From the NCBI GenBank assembly GCA_029261965.1, contig JAJDAH010000410.1, positions 1 through 43,537 on the forward strand: a stretch of DNA of 43,537 nucleotides. The letters run 5' to 3'. A model generated the notes under the pieces. That model was not told the DNA's origin, ran no database searches, and worked only from the letters and a program-made list of their open reading frames with translations. This DNA comes from Polyangiaceae bacterium (lineage in GTDB: Bacteria > Myxococcota_A > Polyangia > Polyangiales > Polyangiaceae). Positions 9,428 to 20,238 of the stretch are shown piece by piece. Within the stretch, counting starts at the first letter, position 1; each line of letters starts with the position of its first letter. A program made the position numbers and the translations under genes.

Positions 9428-11125
9428 ATGGAACGGCCCGAGGGACCGGGAACGTTAAATACGGGCGAGAAAGCGAAAAGGTCGGATCAGAGCGGCAGGG
9501 ACACGGGGTTCTACGGGGCAATTTTCTCAGAGTTCCTTCGACACCGCCCAGTTCTCGCAACCCTTGCGTTAAGCGTGATATTTCACGCAGTTGGGCACGC
9601 GGGCACCGCTATCGCGGCGGGGCTCCTGGGCCGGGCGCTGGTGGTGGGCTCAAATGCTCCCGGTTGGGATCCCGTGCTGCTTTGTTATGTCGGGCTCGCG
9701 GCAACGATCGTCAAGGCGATCGCCTCGATTTCCCTGGGTTTCGTCGAATCCCGAGTCGCAGGCCGGGTGGGCGCCCGACTGCGCGGCCGGGTCACCGCGG
9801 CCCTCCTCCACCGTGGCTTGCCTGACGCGGCTTCCCGGGTTCTCGCAACTATTGCGGTGCGCGTCCGGGAGGTGGAAACCGCCACCCAAGTTGGCGCCTT
9901 GGCGACCATTCGGTCATCGGCCCAACTTGTGCCGCTCGCCCTGGCACTGATCGTGGTGTCACGCCCGTTAGCTTTGGGCGCACTTTTGGCTTTGGTGCCG
10001 TTCGGCCTCCTTCTGGCCGGATTTCGACGACGCTGGCGCCGCGCCAACGAACGCGCGCTGCTCGTCGTCGAGGAACTTCACACGGGGGTCGACGAGCTCG
10101 TGCGACATGTCGATCTCTGGCGAAGTTATGGTGCACAGGAGCGCGTGCATGGGGCCATCGAGCTGCTGGGCGAGCGTGCCAGTCGGTCCTCGGCCCGCGT
10201 AGACGCGGCCCGTGCGGCGCTCTCCAGCTCGAACGAAGTGCTGAGCGCGCTCGCGTTGCTCGGCGCCATCGTTCTCGCTTCTCGCGTGGGGTTCACGGTG
10301 GACGGGACCCTCGTTGTGTTCGCAGCCATTTTTTTCATGGCGTACCGCCCGATGCGTGACCTTGGCGACGCACGCGCTCACCTTGCGCGCGGCCAGATGG
10401 CCTACCAGGCGGTCGACCGTCTCATCGCCGCGGCCGGCGACGAAGAAAGTCCGAGCTGCGTCTCCAAGGAGACGCACGAGCTCGCGACGCTCGAAGCGCG
10501 CGCGGTGGGTGTGCCGGGGCGTGGCCCGCGTACGAGCCTGGTGGTGAACCCCGGGGAAATTGTCGGTGTCGTCGGCCCGACCGGCAGTGGGAAGACGACC
10601 CTGCTCCGCGCACTCATCGGTCTCGAGGCTGTCGTTGGCGAAGTCGAATACGGCGGGAGACCCATCACCGATGCGCCGGTCGGTCCCGCTCTGCGACCGT
10701 TTGCGTGGGTCCCTCAGGACGCTCCGCTCGTGACCGACACGGTGCTCGGCAACGTCGGGCTCTTCGGCGCCGACGAGGCCGCGAGTCGTCGCGCGCTTTC
10801 GCAAATCGGTGCTGAGGATCTCGCCGAGCTGAGCGAGAAGATCGGACCCGGGGCCCGCGAGCTCAGCGGCGGTGAGCGGCGGCAAGTCGCCATCGCGCGA
10901 GCGCTCGCGACCGGCTTGCCGGTGCTGCTGCTCGACGAACCGACCGAGGGACTCGACGCCGACTCCACCGAGCGGGTACTGACCGCCATCAAGGGGCTAC
11001 GAGGAGCGCGCAGCGTGATTGTCGTAACTCATCGGCAGGAGGTGCGGGCGATCGCGGACCGTGTCGTCGAGATCGGCGCGACCCCGGAGCCACCGTCCCG
11101 CGCCTCCTCGGCGCACGCCGCGTGA
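9428..11125 (+). CDS. ABC transporter, fused permease and ATP-binding protein
   Basis: Half-transporter of the exporter type: an N-terminal six-helix permease (about residues 35-310) followed by a nucleotide-binding domain. In this numbering Walker A (GPTGSGKTT) is at 383-391, the signature LSGGE begins at 479, Walker B (VLLLDEP) at 499 and the H-loop His at about 535. All ATPase motifs are intact. The permease part is similar in style to CydCD/lipid exporter half-transporters, but the substrate cannot be inferred. It stands alone, convergent with pheS, so a homodimer is likely. ATG 9428 is preferred because the 99-nt extension to GTG 9329 overlaps an operator-like palindrome pair; a weak AGAGG lies 12 nt upstream. 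Either start leaves the domains unchanged. Confidence 0.85.
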   Translation: MERPEGPGTLNTGEKAKRSDQSGRDTGFYGAIFSEFLRHRPVLATLALSVIFHAVGHAGTAIAAGLLGRALVVGSNAPGWDPVLLCYVGLAATIVKAIASISLGFVESRVAGRVGARLRGRVTAALLHRGLPDAASRVLATIAVRVREVETATQVGALATIRSSAQLVPLALALIVVSRPLALGALLALVPFGLLLAGFRRRWRRANERALLVVEELHTGVDELVRHVDLWRSYGAQERVHGAIELLGERASRSSARVDAARAALSSSNEVLSALALLGAIVLASRVGFTVDGTLVVFAAIFFMAYRPMRDLGDARAHLARGQMAYQAVDRLIAAAGDEESPSCVSKETHELATLEARAVGVPGRGPRTSLVVNPGEIVGVVGPTGSGKTTLLRALIGLEAVVGEVEYGGRPITDAPVGPALRPFAWVPQDAPLVTDTVLGNVGLFGADEAASRRALSQIGAEDLAELSEKIGPGARELSGGERRQVAIARALATGLPVLLLDEPTEGLDADSTERVLTAIKGLRGARSVIVVTHRQEVRAIADRVVEIGATPEPPSRASSAHAA

Positions 11126-11146
11126 CCAGCACGCGGCCAGGGCCAG

Positions 11147-11166
11147 AAAAAAACCTCCAATCGAGG
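11147..11166 (-). terminator. Probable intrinsic terminator of the rpmI-rplT-pheS operon
   Basis: On the minus strand, just after the pheS stop, CCTC and GAGG (11163-11166 and 11154-11157) form a short stem that is followed directly by seven T residues (11153-11147). The stem is only 4 bp, so termination may be weak. The convergent ABC transporter gene ends 21 nt away. Confidence 0.45.
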
Positions 11167-11171
11167 CCCGG

Positions 11172-12248
11172 CTAGAACTGGGCGAGAAAGCGCGGGTCGT
11201 TCTCGAAGAACAGTCGGATGTCGGGGATGCCGTATCTCAACATCGCGATGCGCTCGATGCCCAGCCCGAACGCGAACCCGGTCCAGCGTTCGGAGTCGAT
11301 GCCGCAGTGTTCGAACACGTCCGGGTGCACCATGCCGCAGCCGAGAATCTCGATCCAACCGGTGCCCTTGCACACGCGACACGACGCGCGTGACCCGTTC
11401 TCGGCGTTGCAAAATACGCAACCGATGTCGACTTCGGCGCCCGGCTCGACGAACGGGAAGTAGCTCGGCCGAAAGCGGACCGGCGTATCGGGTCGATAGA
11501 GCCGTTGGGCGAATTCGGTCAGCACGCCTTTGAGGTGGCCGAAGCTCACGTTTTCGTCGACCAAGAAGCCTTCGATTTGATGAAACATCGGCGAGTGCGT
11601 GATGTCGTCGTCGCGTCGGTACACCGGACCCCCGCTGACGATCGCCATCGGGGGCTCGTTGGCCATCATCTCGCGCACCTGCACGTTCGAAGTGTGTGTG
11701 CGCAGGAGTACCCTAGCGTCCGGTTCCCCGCCCTCGACCGTCACCCAGAAACTGTCCTGCATGTCGGTTGCCGGGTGATCAGGCGGAAACGCGAGCTTGG
11801 TGAAGTTGTTTTCTTCGAGCTCGACCTCGGGTCCCCATCCGATGGCGAAACCCAGCGACGCAAAAATGTCGAGGATGTCGTCCTTCACCCTGGTGAGCGG
11901 ATGGAGATGCCCGCGCGGCGTTCCCACGCGGCCGGGCAGGGTGAGGTCCTCGGGGCGGCCTTCGAGGTCGGCCTGGCGCCGACGTCGAGCGAGCGCGGTG
12001 ACGGCCTTTTCGAAGTCGGCTTCGACCTCCGCCTTGACGGCGTTGACTCGCTCACCGATTTCGCGTCGCTTCTCTGCGGGCACCTTGCCCATGCCCCGAA
12101 GGATCTTGGTGAGCTCGCCCTTCTTCCCCAGCACCTCGGCGCGGGCGGCCCGCATCGACGGCTCGTCGTCGGCGGCAGCGAGCCGTTCACGAAAGCTCTC
12201 GCTTAGCGCTCGGAGGCCGCTCTCGATGTCGGCGGCAGCGTCGGTCAC
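11172..12248 (-). CDS. pheS: Phenylalanine--tRNA ligase alpha subunit
   Basis: Catalytic alpha subunit of the (alpha-beta)2 class II synthetase that charges tRNA-Phe. The 358-residue protein has the N-terminal coiled coil (1-100), class II motif 2 with RTHTSNVQVR, and motif 3 GFAFGLGIERIAML near the C-terminus. A loop with cysteines (CVFCN...CRVCKGTGW) precedes ILGCGMV, so a small zinc-binding knuckle is likely; some bacterial PheS proteins have such an insertion. Start is GTG 12248, supported by GGAGGAG about 10 nt upstream. It is third in an rpmI-rplT-pheS operon, 28 nt after rplT. The beta subunit gene pheT, which usually follows, is absent: the next gene downstream is convergent. pheT must lie elsewhere. 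Confidence 0.97.
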   Translation of the reverse strand: MTDAAADIESGLRALSESFRERLAAADDEPSMRAARAEVLGKKGELTKILRGMGKVPAEKRREIGERVNAVKAEVEADFEKAVTALARRRRQADLEGRPEDLTLPGRVGTPRGHLHPLTRVKDDILDIFASLGFAIGWGPEVELEENNFTKLAFPPDHPATDMQDSFWVTVEGGEPDARVLLRTHTSNVQVREMMANEPPMAIVSGGPVYRRDDDITHSPMFHQIEGFLVDENVSFGHLKGVLTEFAQRLYRPDTPVRFRPSYFPFVEPGAEVDIGCVFCNAENGSRASCRVCKGTGWIEILGCGMVHPDVFEHCGIDSERWTGFAFGLGIERIAMLRYGIPDIRLFFENDPRFLAQF

Positions 12249-12276
12249 GCCCGGAGCCTCCTCCCCGGCGGCGAGG

Positions 12277-12648
12277 TCAGCTCGCGCTGGCGGCTGGTTG
12301 AACGCTGGTGGTCAGCTGGACGAGTTGCTTGAACGCCGCGGGGTCGTTCACCGCCATGTCAGCGAGCACCTTCCGGTCCAAATCGATGTCCGCGATCTTC
12401 AGGGCGTTGATGAGTCGTGAATAGGTCGTCCCGTTTTGACGGCAGGCGGCGTTGATGCGTGTGATCCACAGCCGGCGGAACTGGCGCTTGCGCTGCTTGC
12501 GCCCGACATAGGCGTACTGCCATGCCTTCCACAGCACGCGGATGGCTTGCCGATACCTGTTCTTGCGTCCGCCCCAATATCCCTTGGTCTGTTTGAGCAC
12601 CGCCTGATGGCGACGATGCGGGATGGGACCTCTCTTCACGCGGGGCAT
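12277..12648 (-). CDS. rplT: 50S ribosomal protein L20
   Basis: Large-subunit protein essential for early 50S assembly. The 123 residues show the long basic N-terminal helix ([20 protein letters not shown]), [14 protein letters not shown], and the globular C-terminal domain with [16 protein letters not shown] and [15 protein letters not shown]. Length is standard for the family, plus a short Ala/Ser tail. ATG 12648 is preceded by GAGGAG at 6 nt. The gene lies 16 nt after rpmI and 28 nt before pheS. L20 often represses its own operon by binding leader RNA; no such leader fold was identified here. Confidence 0.98.
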   Translation of the reverse strand: MPRVKRGPIPHRRHQAVLKQTKGYWGGRKNRYRQAIRVLWKAWQYAYVGRKQRKRQFRRLWITRINAACRQNGTTYSRLINALKIADIDLDRKVLADMAVNDPAAFKQLVQLTTSVQPAASAS

Positions 12649-12664
12649 CGGTATCTCCTCGGAT

Positions 12665-12868
12665 TCACTTCGTGCCGTACGGCAGCAGCACCTTCACGCG
12701 GTACTCGAAGCTCGGCGCGACCATGTCGTTGTCGCGGTGGCGGCGCGTGAGCTTGCGGCTCTTGCCGATCATGCCGTGTTGACCGTTCTGCTTCGGGCGC
12801 CGGACGCGTCCCGTGCCGGTTATCTTGAAGCGCTTTGCCGCAGCGCGATTGGTCTTCATCTTGGGCAT
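12665..12868 (-). CDS. rpmI: 50S ribosomal protein L35
   Basis: Small basic 50S protein. The 67-residue product begins [15 protein letters not shown], the canonical L35 N-terminus, and ends with the expected basic region plus [12 protein letters not shown] 12868 is chosen on the family N-terminus. A competing ATG at 12883 would add MSALP and has a GGAGG 4 nt upstream, so initiation there is possible. rpmI leads the operon; infC, which usually precedes rpmI in bacteria, is not upstream, where a divergent gene begins. Confidence 0.95.
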   Translation of the reverse strand: MPKMKTNRAAAKRFKITGTGRVRRPKQNGQHGMIGKSRKLTRRHRDNDMVAPSFEYRVKVLLPYGTK

Positions 12869-12880
12869 GGGGAGCGCGGA

Positions 12881-12909
12881 CATATGGCCTCCGGCGGCGA
12901 TTTCGTCAA
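12881..12909 (-). promoter_or_regulatory. Weak candidate promoter for rpmI-rplT-pheS
   Basis: On the minus strand TTGACG (12909-12904) is separated by 17 nt from CATATG (12886-12881). The -35 box matches five of six consensus bases but the -10 only three of six. If used, the transcript would begin just before ATG 12868 and favour that start of L35 over ATG 12883. Confidence 0.25.
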
Positions 12910-13003
12910 GCATTTCCGGCGGTGAGGCTGGTTCCGGCGCTGGGGCCGCCTTGGGCCTGCCGCGGGGCCGGGGTCCGCTTTATCGCTGCAAGGTCGCGGG
13001 TTT

Positions 13004-13423
13004 GTGGCCCTTCGCCTGGTGGGTCGACGGCCACCACGGGCCTTGGCTACCGTAGTGCTCGCTGTGGCGAGCGTCGTCCTTCTCATGATGGGTGGCGGAG
13101 CGGCGCGCGGGACGGAGCTCGCGGCCCTGCGTGACGTTGGCCATGGCGTGGTCGTCGTGGAGCCACGTTTTCCGGAGTGCCAATCGGAGCTCGAGGGCAC
13201 GCGCCCCGACATCATCCTCGTCGACGGCGAGAGCTCGCCGTCTCACGGGCGGGCGACGGCTGCGTGGATGGGCGGTCTCGGAAAGTTCCGCACCGTCCCG
13301 GTCGTTTTCCTCGACGCCGAAGATCGGGATGTGCCCAAGGCGAAAAAGGAAATCCCACGGGCGCAGTTTGCCGCATGGGCCAGCGTCGTCCCGACGACAG
13401 ACCGTCTCGCCAAGCGACGGTGA
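13004..13423 (+). CDS. Hypothetical protein with a degenerate response-regulator receiver fold
   Basis: 139 residues from GTG 13004, but a GTG at 13061 (MASVVLLMMGGG) may be the real start. From there the pattern follows a CheY-like receiver: strand 1 SVVLLMMG, helix 1, strand 2 HGVVVVEP, strand 3 PDIILVDGE, strand 4 VPVVFLDAED. The Asp in ILVDGE aligns with the usual phosphate acceptor. The acidic pocket after strand 1 is replaced by Met/Gly, the switch Thr/Ser is Asp and the conserved Lys is not seen, so it is probably a pseudo-receiver. No output domain follows. It ends base-to-base with the convergent lipoprotein gene. The alternative reading of the N-terminus as a signal peptide is less likely, since it matches strand 1. 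The assignment is from pattern only. Confidence 0.55.
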   Translation: MALRLVGRRPPRALATVVLAVASVVLLMMGGGAARGTELAALRDVGHGVVVVEPRFPECQSELEGTRPDIILVDGESSPSHGRATAAWMGGLGKFRTVPVVFLDAEDRDVPKAKKEIPRAQFAAWASVVPTTDRLAKRR

Positions 13424-14866
13424 CTACTCGGCGCAGAGCCGAAAGCGTTCGACGCGCAGCTCGCTGTCGGCGACGCCTGCGGGTTGGATCCACGCGATCG
13501 CGACGCGATCGTCGGCGAACGCGATCGCCGGCCAATCCGGACCGTCGAGCTCGCTCGTCGCCGGCTGCGTGGCAAGCGGCACGCCGCCGCCGGTCAACGG
13601 AGTCACCGTGGCGTCGACGGCGCCGTTGCCGAGCTCGAACAACAGCGCGTTCATCACGATCGATGCCGTGGGCGGGCTTGCGCCGAAGTCGACGAAGGGC
13701 GCGGCGGTCACCTGGAAGAGCCGACCGGGCTGTGCGCTTTCGATGAGCACCGAGACCGGATTGCGCGTTCCCAAAGAGACCCGGCCGCCGACGTCGGACG
13801 ACTCGCACCGATTGGCCTGGTTGAGGTCGAGCGGCACGCACCTTGCGCCGCCACCGCATCCGAGGGTGATTTGCTCGAAGCCGAGAAAGGTCGAGTCGAG
13901 CTTCGACCAGCCGACGCCCCAGACTCCGTCGGCGCCCGTGAACGTGCTGGTCGAGCTGGTGTAGATGCCCGTCCGGGGCAGACACTCTTCGAAGGCTGTG
14001 GCCGGTCCTCCGAGGATTTGTGCAAACGACTGTTCGGCGCCCCAGACGGCGCCCGGGGAGGTGCCGAGGCCAATCGGCGCGACGTATTGCGCGGGAGCGG
14101 CGCTGCCAAACGACGGCTGGTTCGCCGAAATGCCCGTTCCGGATTGATGGAGGTAGATGGCGCCGTCGGCACCGATCCAAATGGCGTACACGTCGGCGCT
14201 CGGCCCGGGCTGGAACGCGATGGGATACCGACGCGGGTCCGAAGGATCGTAGTTCGGACCGGTCGAGACCCTCCCGGAGTCTCCGACTCGGAGCCCCAGG
14301 TTTTCGTCGAGCACGATGTCGAACACATCGGCGGGTTGGTTCGGCGCGATACTGCCCACGGCCACGTACGCGTGCACGTCGAAGTCGAGACCGCGGCTGT
14401 CCACTGCGAGGCCGGCGGCGCTCACCGGATCGCGAGCTCCCAGGAGTGGGAGGGCCGTGAACGACGGTCCTTCGACGAGGTCGTCGGGGGTGTCATCGGA
14501 CTTGAACCCGAACAGCTGCACGTCCGGTTCGCCGTCGACGATCCCGTAGGTCGACATGAAGAAGCGATCCCCGGCCGCCGCCATCGTCACTCGGAACAGC
14601 GGGTCGGTGACCCTGCTGACGGAAAAACCATCGTTGACGAGCGGTTGGCGCTGGTGTTCACAGCGGGGAGTCGCTTGGCTGCGGTCGCACACGTCGACGG
14701 TGCAGGGGTCGTTGTCGTTGCAGTTGTCGACGCAACCGATGTTGCCGGCCCCACCAGTGCCGGCGTCGGGGCCACTAGCTTGCAGCTCGTCGAAATCGAG
14801 AATGAAGCCGCACCCGAGTTGCGACGCGCCTAGACCCGCGGCGACGAACAAGTGGCGGGGTCGCAA
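13424..14866 (-). CDS. Predicted lipoprotein with Cys-rich stalk, function unknown
   Basis: A 480-residue secreted protein of unknown role. The start is TTG 14866, set by a GGAGG 7 nt upstream; this gives a signal MRPRHLFVAAGLGASQLGCGF with a plausible lipobox and lipidated Cys19. An upstream ATG (14911) would overlap the preceding gene and spoil the signal. After the signal comes an Asp/Gly linker and a Cys-rich segment (CVDNCNDNDPCTVDVC), a motif common in secreted Myxococcota proteins. The rest looks like a beta-rich, possibly propeller-like domain with repeated AVDSRG, YAIWIGADG and IAFADDRVAIAW segments. It follows the TPR gene by 1 nt, so the two form an operon. Confidence 0.8.
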   Translation of the reverse strand: MRPRHLFVAAGLGASQLGCGFILDFDELQASGPDAGTGGAGNIGCVDNCNDNDPCTVDVCDRSQATPRCEHQRQPLVNDGFSVSRVTDPLFRVTMAAAGDRFFMSTYGIVDGEPDVQLFGFKSDDTPDDLVEGPSFTALPLLGARDPVSAAGLAVDSRGLDFDVHAYVAVGSIAPNQPADVFDIVLDENLGLRVGDSGRVSTGPNYDPSDPRRYPIAFQPGPSADVYAIWIGADGAIYLHQSGTGISANQPSFGSAAPAQYVAPIGLGTSPGAVWGAEQSFAQILGGPATAFEECLPRTGIYTSSTSTFTGADGVWGVGWSKLDSTFLGFEQITLGCGGGARCVPLDLNQANRCESSDVGGRVSLGTRNPVSVLIESAQPGRLFQVTAAPFVDFGASPPTASIVMNALLFELGNGAVDATVTPLTGGGVPLATQPATSELDGPDWPAIAFADDRVAIAWIQPAGVADSELRVERFRLCAE

Positions 14867-14867
14867 C

Positions 14868-15689
14868 TCAAAACCTCCACTTGGCTTGGGCGCCGACGCT
14901 GCGAGGGCCAAATCCTACCTGTAGACGCGGTCGAGCTTTGCTCTGCTCGCTCGCTGCCGAGCTCGACCCCATCGTGAAAAAAAGTGCCGCGCCGACGCCG
15001 ACGCTCACGATCGCGACTCCGGTGAGTGCGGTGCTCGTCCACGCCATCGCTTTGCCCGTCGAGACGTCGCTGTTGCTGCAGTTCGGAGCACAGGTCTTTT
15101 CTGCGTCGTCGTGTTCCTTTTTTGCCAACAGCCCCGTGATACCGGCGCCGATGCCCGTCAGACCGCCGACCCCGAACAGCACGTACGCCGGAACGCGATT
15201 GCCGCTCGGAGGCGGGCCGGGCGGCGGATCGGCCTCGGTTTCCGGAGCCTCGGTGGGGGCGACGGTCGACGGCGTCGGCGGCGGCTCGGCGGGCGGCGGC
15301 TCCGGCGGCTCGGGCCTGTGTTCGGACTCGCGTTTCTTCAGATTGGCGATTCGGAGCTTCACCGTTTCCGCATGCGCGCCGTCGGCGGCCGTTTCGAGGT
15401 ACTTCTCGAGCGCCGCGATGGCTTTGCCGAGCTCGCCCAGCCGCTCGTACACCGTCGCGATGCTGAGCAAGATGACGGGTCGGCTCGAAAGGTCGTACGA
15501 CTTCTCGAACGCCTTGAGCGCGTTGTCGTAGTCGCTCTCATGCAGATAGGCCTCGCCTGACTCGAAGTGGCGCCGGGCGAGCTCGTCGGCGGTCGCGGGC
15601 TGGCCGAGCGCGGGCGTCGCCCAGGAGGCCACCAACAGCGCGGCGCCGGGGAGCCAGAGGCGGCGCCTCGTCGCAGCCGGTCTCCTCAT
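14868..15689 (-). CDS. Tetratricopeptide-repeat protein with signal peptide and C-terminal membrane segments
   Basis: 273 residues. An N-terminal signal ends near ALG/QP (about residue 29). Residues 35-120 contain TPR units (ARRHFESGEAYLHESDYDNALKAFEKS and the following IATVYERLGELGKAIAALEKYL). A Pro/Glu-rich spacer follows, then two hydrophobic helices around 185-208 and 220-248, and a short basic C-terminus. This layout is frequent in Myxococcota exported proteins but no function is established. ATG 15689 was chosen because it opens on the signal peptide; the longer frame upstream runs into the control region shared with carB. It is translationally coupled to the lipoprotein gene downstream (1-nt gap). 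Confidence 0.8.
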   Translation of the reverse strand: MRRPAATRRRLWLPGAALLVASWATPALGQPATADELARRHFESGEAYLHESDYDNALKAFEKSYDLSSRPVILLSIATVYERLGELGKAIAALEKYLETAADGAHAETVKLRIANLKKRESEHRPEPPEPPPAEPPPTPSTVAPTEAPETEADPPPGPPPSGNRVPAYVLFGVGGLTGIGAGITGLLAKKEHDDAEKTCAPNCSNSDVSTGKAMAWTSTALTGVAIVSVGVGAALFFTMGSSSAASEQSKARPRLQVGFGPRSVGAQAKWRF

Positions 15690-15711
15690 CCCGCCTACAT
15701 ACCATGTTGGG

Positions 15712-15748
15712 ACCGCCGGAGTTTCCCAGGGAACCGCCGGGAGTTTCC
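15712..15748. repeat. Imperfect direct repeat upstream of carB
   Basis: ACCGCCGGAGTTTCC (from 15712) recurs as ACCGCCGGGAGTTTCC (15733-15748), one inserted G apart. The pair sits in the 152-base region between the divergent TPR and carB genes, so it could be a two-copy regulator site or just a local duplication. Confidence 0.4.
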
Positions 15749-15841
15749 GCCCCGGCGATCTGGTAGTGCCAACCGGGGCCGAGCGTGTGGTAAGTGCGGC
15801 TCTGCCCGCCGGTGGTCCGTGCGGGTGCACCGCGATTCGGC

Positions 15842-19186
<3,345 letters not shown>

Positions 19187-19230
19187 GCGCATCCGTCATC
19201 GGCACGAATCGTGTATTGGCGACCCGGCGC

Positions 19231-20220
19231 ATGCGTCGGCTCCGACGAGTTCTTTTGTGGATTGGGGGCTCATTTGTCGTCGCAGCGCTCGCTTTTGGAA
19301 TCCTCTCGTGGGGAGTTCGACCCGAGCAGCGACCGGCGCTGAAAGTGCACGCGCCGCTCGATCCGGCGCGAATCGAGCGCGGACGCTACCTGTCGAACCA
19401 CGTGCTCGGGTGCATCGAATGCCACTCCGCGCGCGATTGGACTCGATTTGGTGGACCGGTGGTCGGTGCCCCGGGGGCCGGTGGCGACTGCTGGGGGGCG
19501 CGCGAGGGTGTGCCCGGCAAAGTTTGCGCGTCGAACATCACTCCTGACGACGACGCGGGCATTGGTGCGTGGACCGATGGTGAAGTCTTGCGGGCCATAC
19601 GCGAAGGCGTCGACCGGGAGGGCGAGGCGCTGTTTCCTTCGATGCCCTTCACGGAGTACGCGGCGCTTTCCGACGAGGACGCGCTCAGCGTCGTGGCCTA
19701 CCTCCGCACGCTCGAACCCGACGGCAAGAACGTGCCGCCGACGGAGATCGATTTCCCGTTCAGCTACTACATCAAGCTGCTCCCCCGAAAACTCGATGGC
19801 CCCGTCGCCACCGCCGATGGGGACGACGAGGTCGCCTACGGCGAGTATCTGGCGACGGTCGGGGGGTGTCGTCACTGCCATTCTCCGATCGATTCCCGCT
19901 TGCGACTCGAGCCGGGACGCGAGTTCTCCGGTGGTCGCGAGTTTCGAGGCCCCTTTGGTGTCCTCCGGTCGCCGAATCTCACCAGTCACCAAACCGGACT
20001 GGGCGCCGTGGACCGTGGCTACTTCGTCAAGCTGCTGAGGAAGGCGTCGAGCGCTAGCGGTGGGGCAAAAAGGGTGGATCCGAGCCACAACACCATCATG
20101 CCGTGGATCCCTTACGGCGGGATGAGCGAAGCCGACGCGAGCGCCATCTTCTCGTTCCTTCGCTCGGTTCAGCCGAAGGCGAACCGGGTCCTGGTTCGCC
20201 CGCCCCGAGCGGGCTCGTGA
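19231..20220 (+). CDS. Membrane-anchored diheme cytochrome c
   Basis: 329 residues with an N-terminal membrane anchor or signal (6-28) and two class I cytochrome c domains. Heme sites are CIECH (61-65) and CRHCH (213-217). Each domain has the expected downstream Met regions (PSMPF near 139; HNTIMPWIPYGGMS). It would act at the periplasmic face, moving electrons between a quinol-oxidising complex and a reductase. ATG 19231 is the first that opens on the anchor; a GTG at 19211 is possible, and neither has a strong ribosome site. It follows carB but is functionally closer to the barrel protein and Nap-like genes beyond it. Partner unknown. Confidence 0.85.
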   Translation: MRRLRRVLLWIGGSFVVAALAFGILSWGVRPEQRPALKVHAPLDPARIERGRYLSNHVLGCIECHSARDWTRFGGPVVGAPGAGGDCWGAREGVPGKVCASNITPDDDAGIGAWTDGEVLRAIREGVDREGEALFPSMPFTEYAALSDEDALSVVAYLRTLEPDGKNVPPTEIDFPFSYYIKLLPRKLDGPVATADGDDEVAYGEYLATVGGCRHCHSPIDSRLRLEPGREFSGGREFRGPFGVLRSPNLTSHQTGLGAVDRGYFVKLLRKASSASGGAKRVDPSHNTIMPWIPYGGMSEADASAIFSFLRSVQPKANRVLVRPPRAGS

Positions 20221-20238
20221 AGCGAGACGCGGGTCCCG

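Noticed and set aside
9205-9429. Small minus-strand open frame upstream of the ABC exporter
   Set aside because: It overlaps the operator-like palindromes, and its translation resembles no protein family.
19200-19230. Continuation of a long frame running from inside carB into the cytochrome gene
   Set aside because: The part before 19231 lies in another frame of carB and is not protein-like; ATG 19231 opens on a proper membrane anchor.
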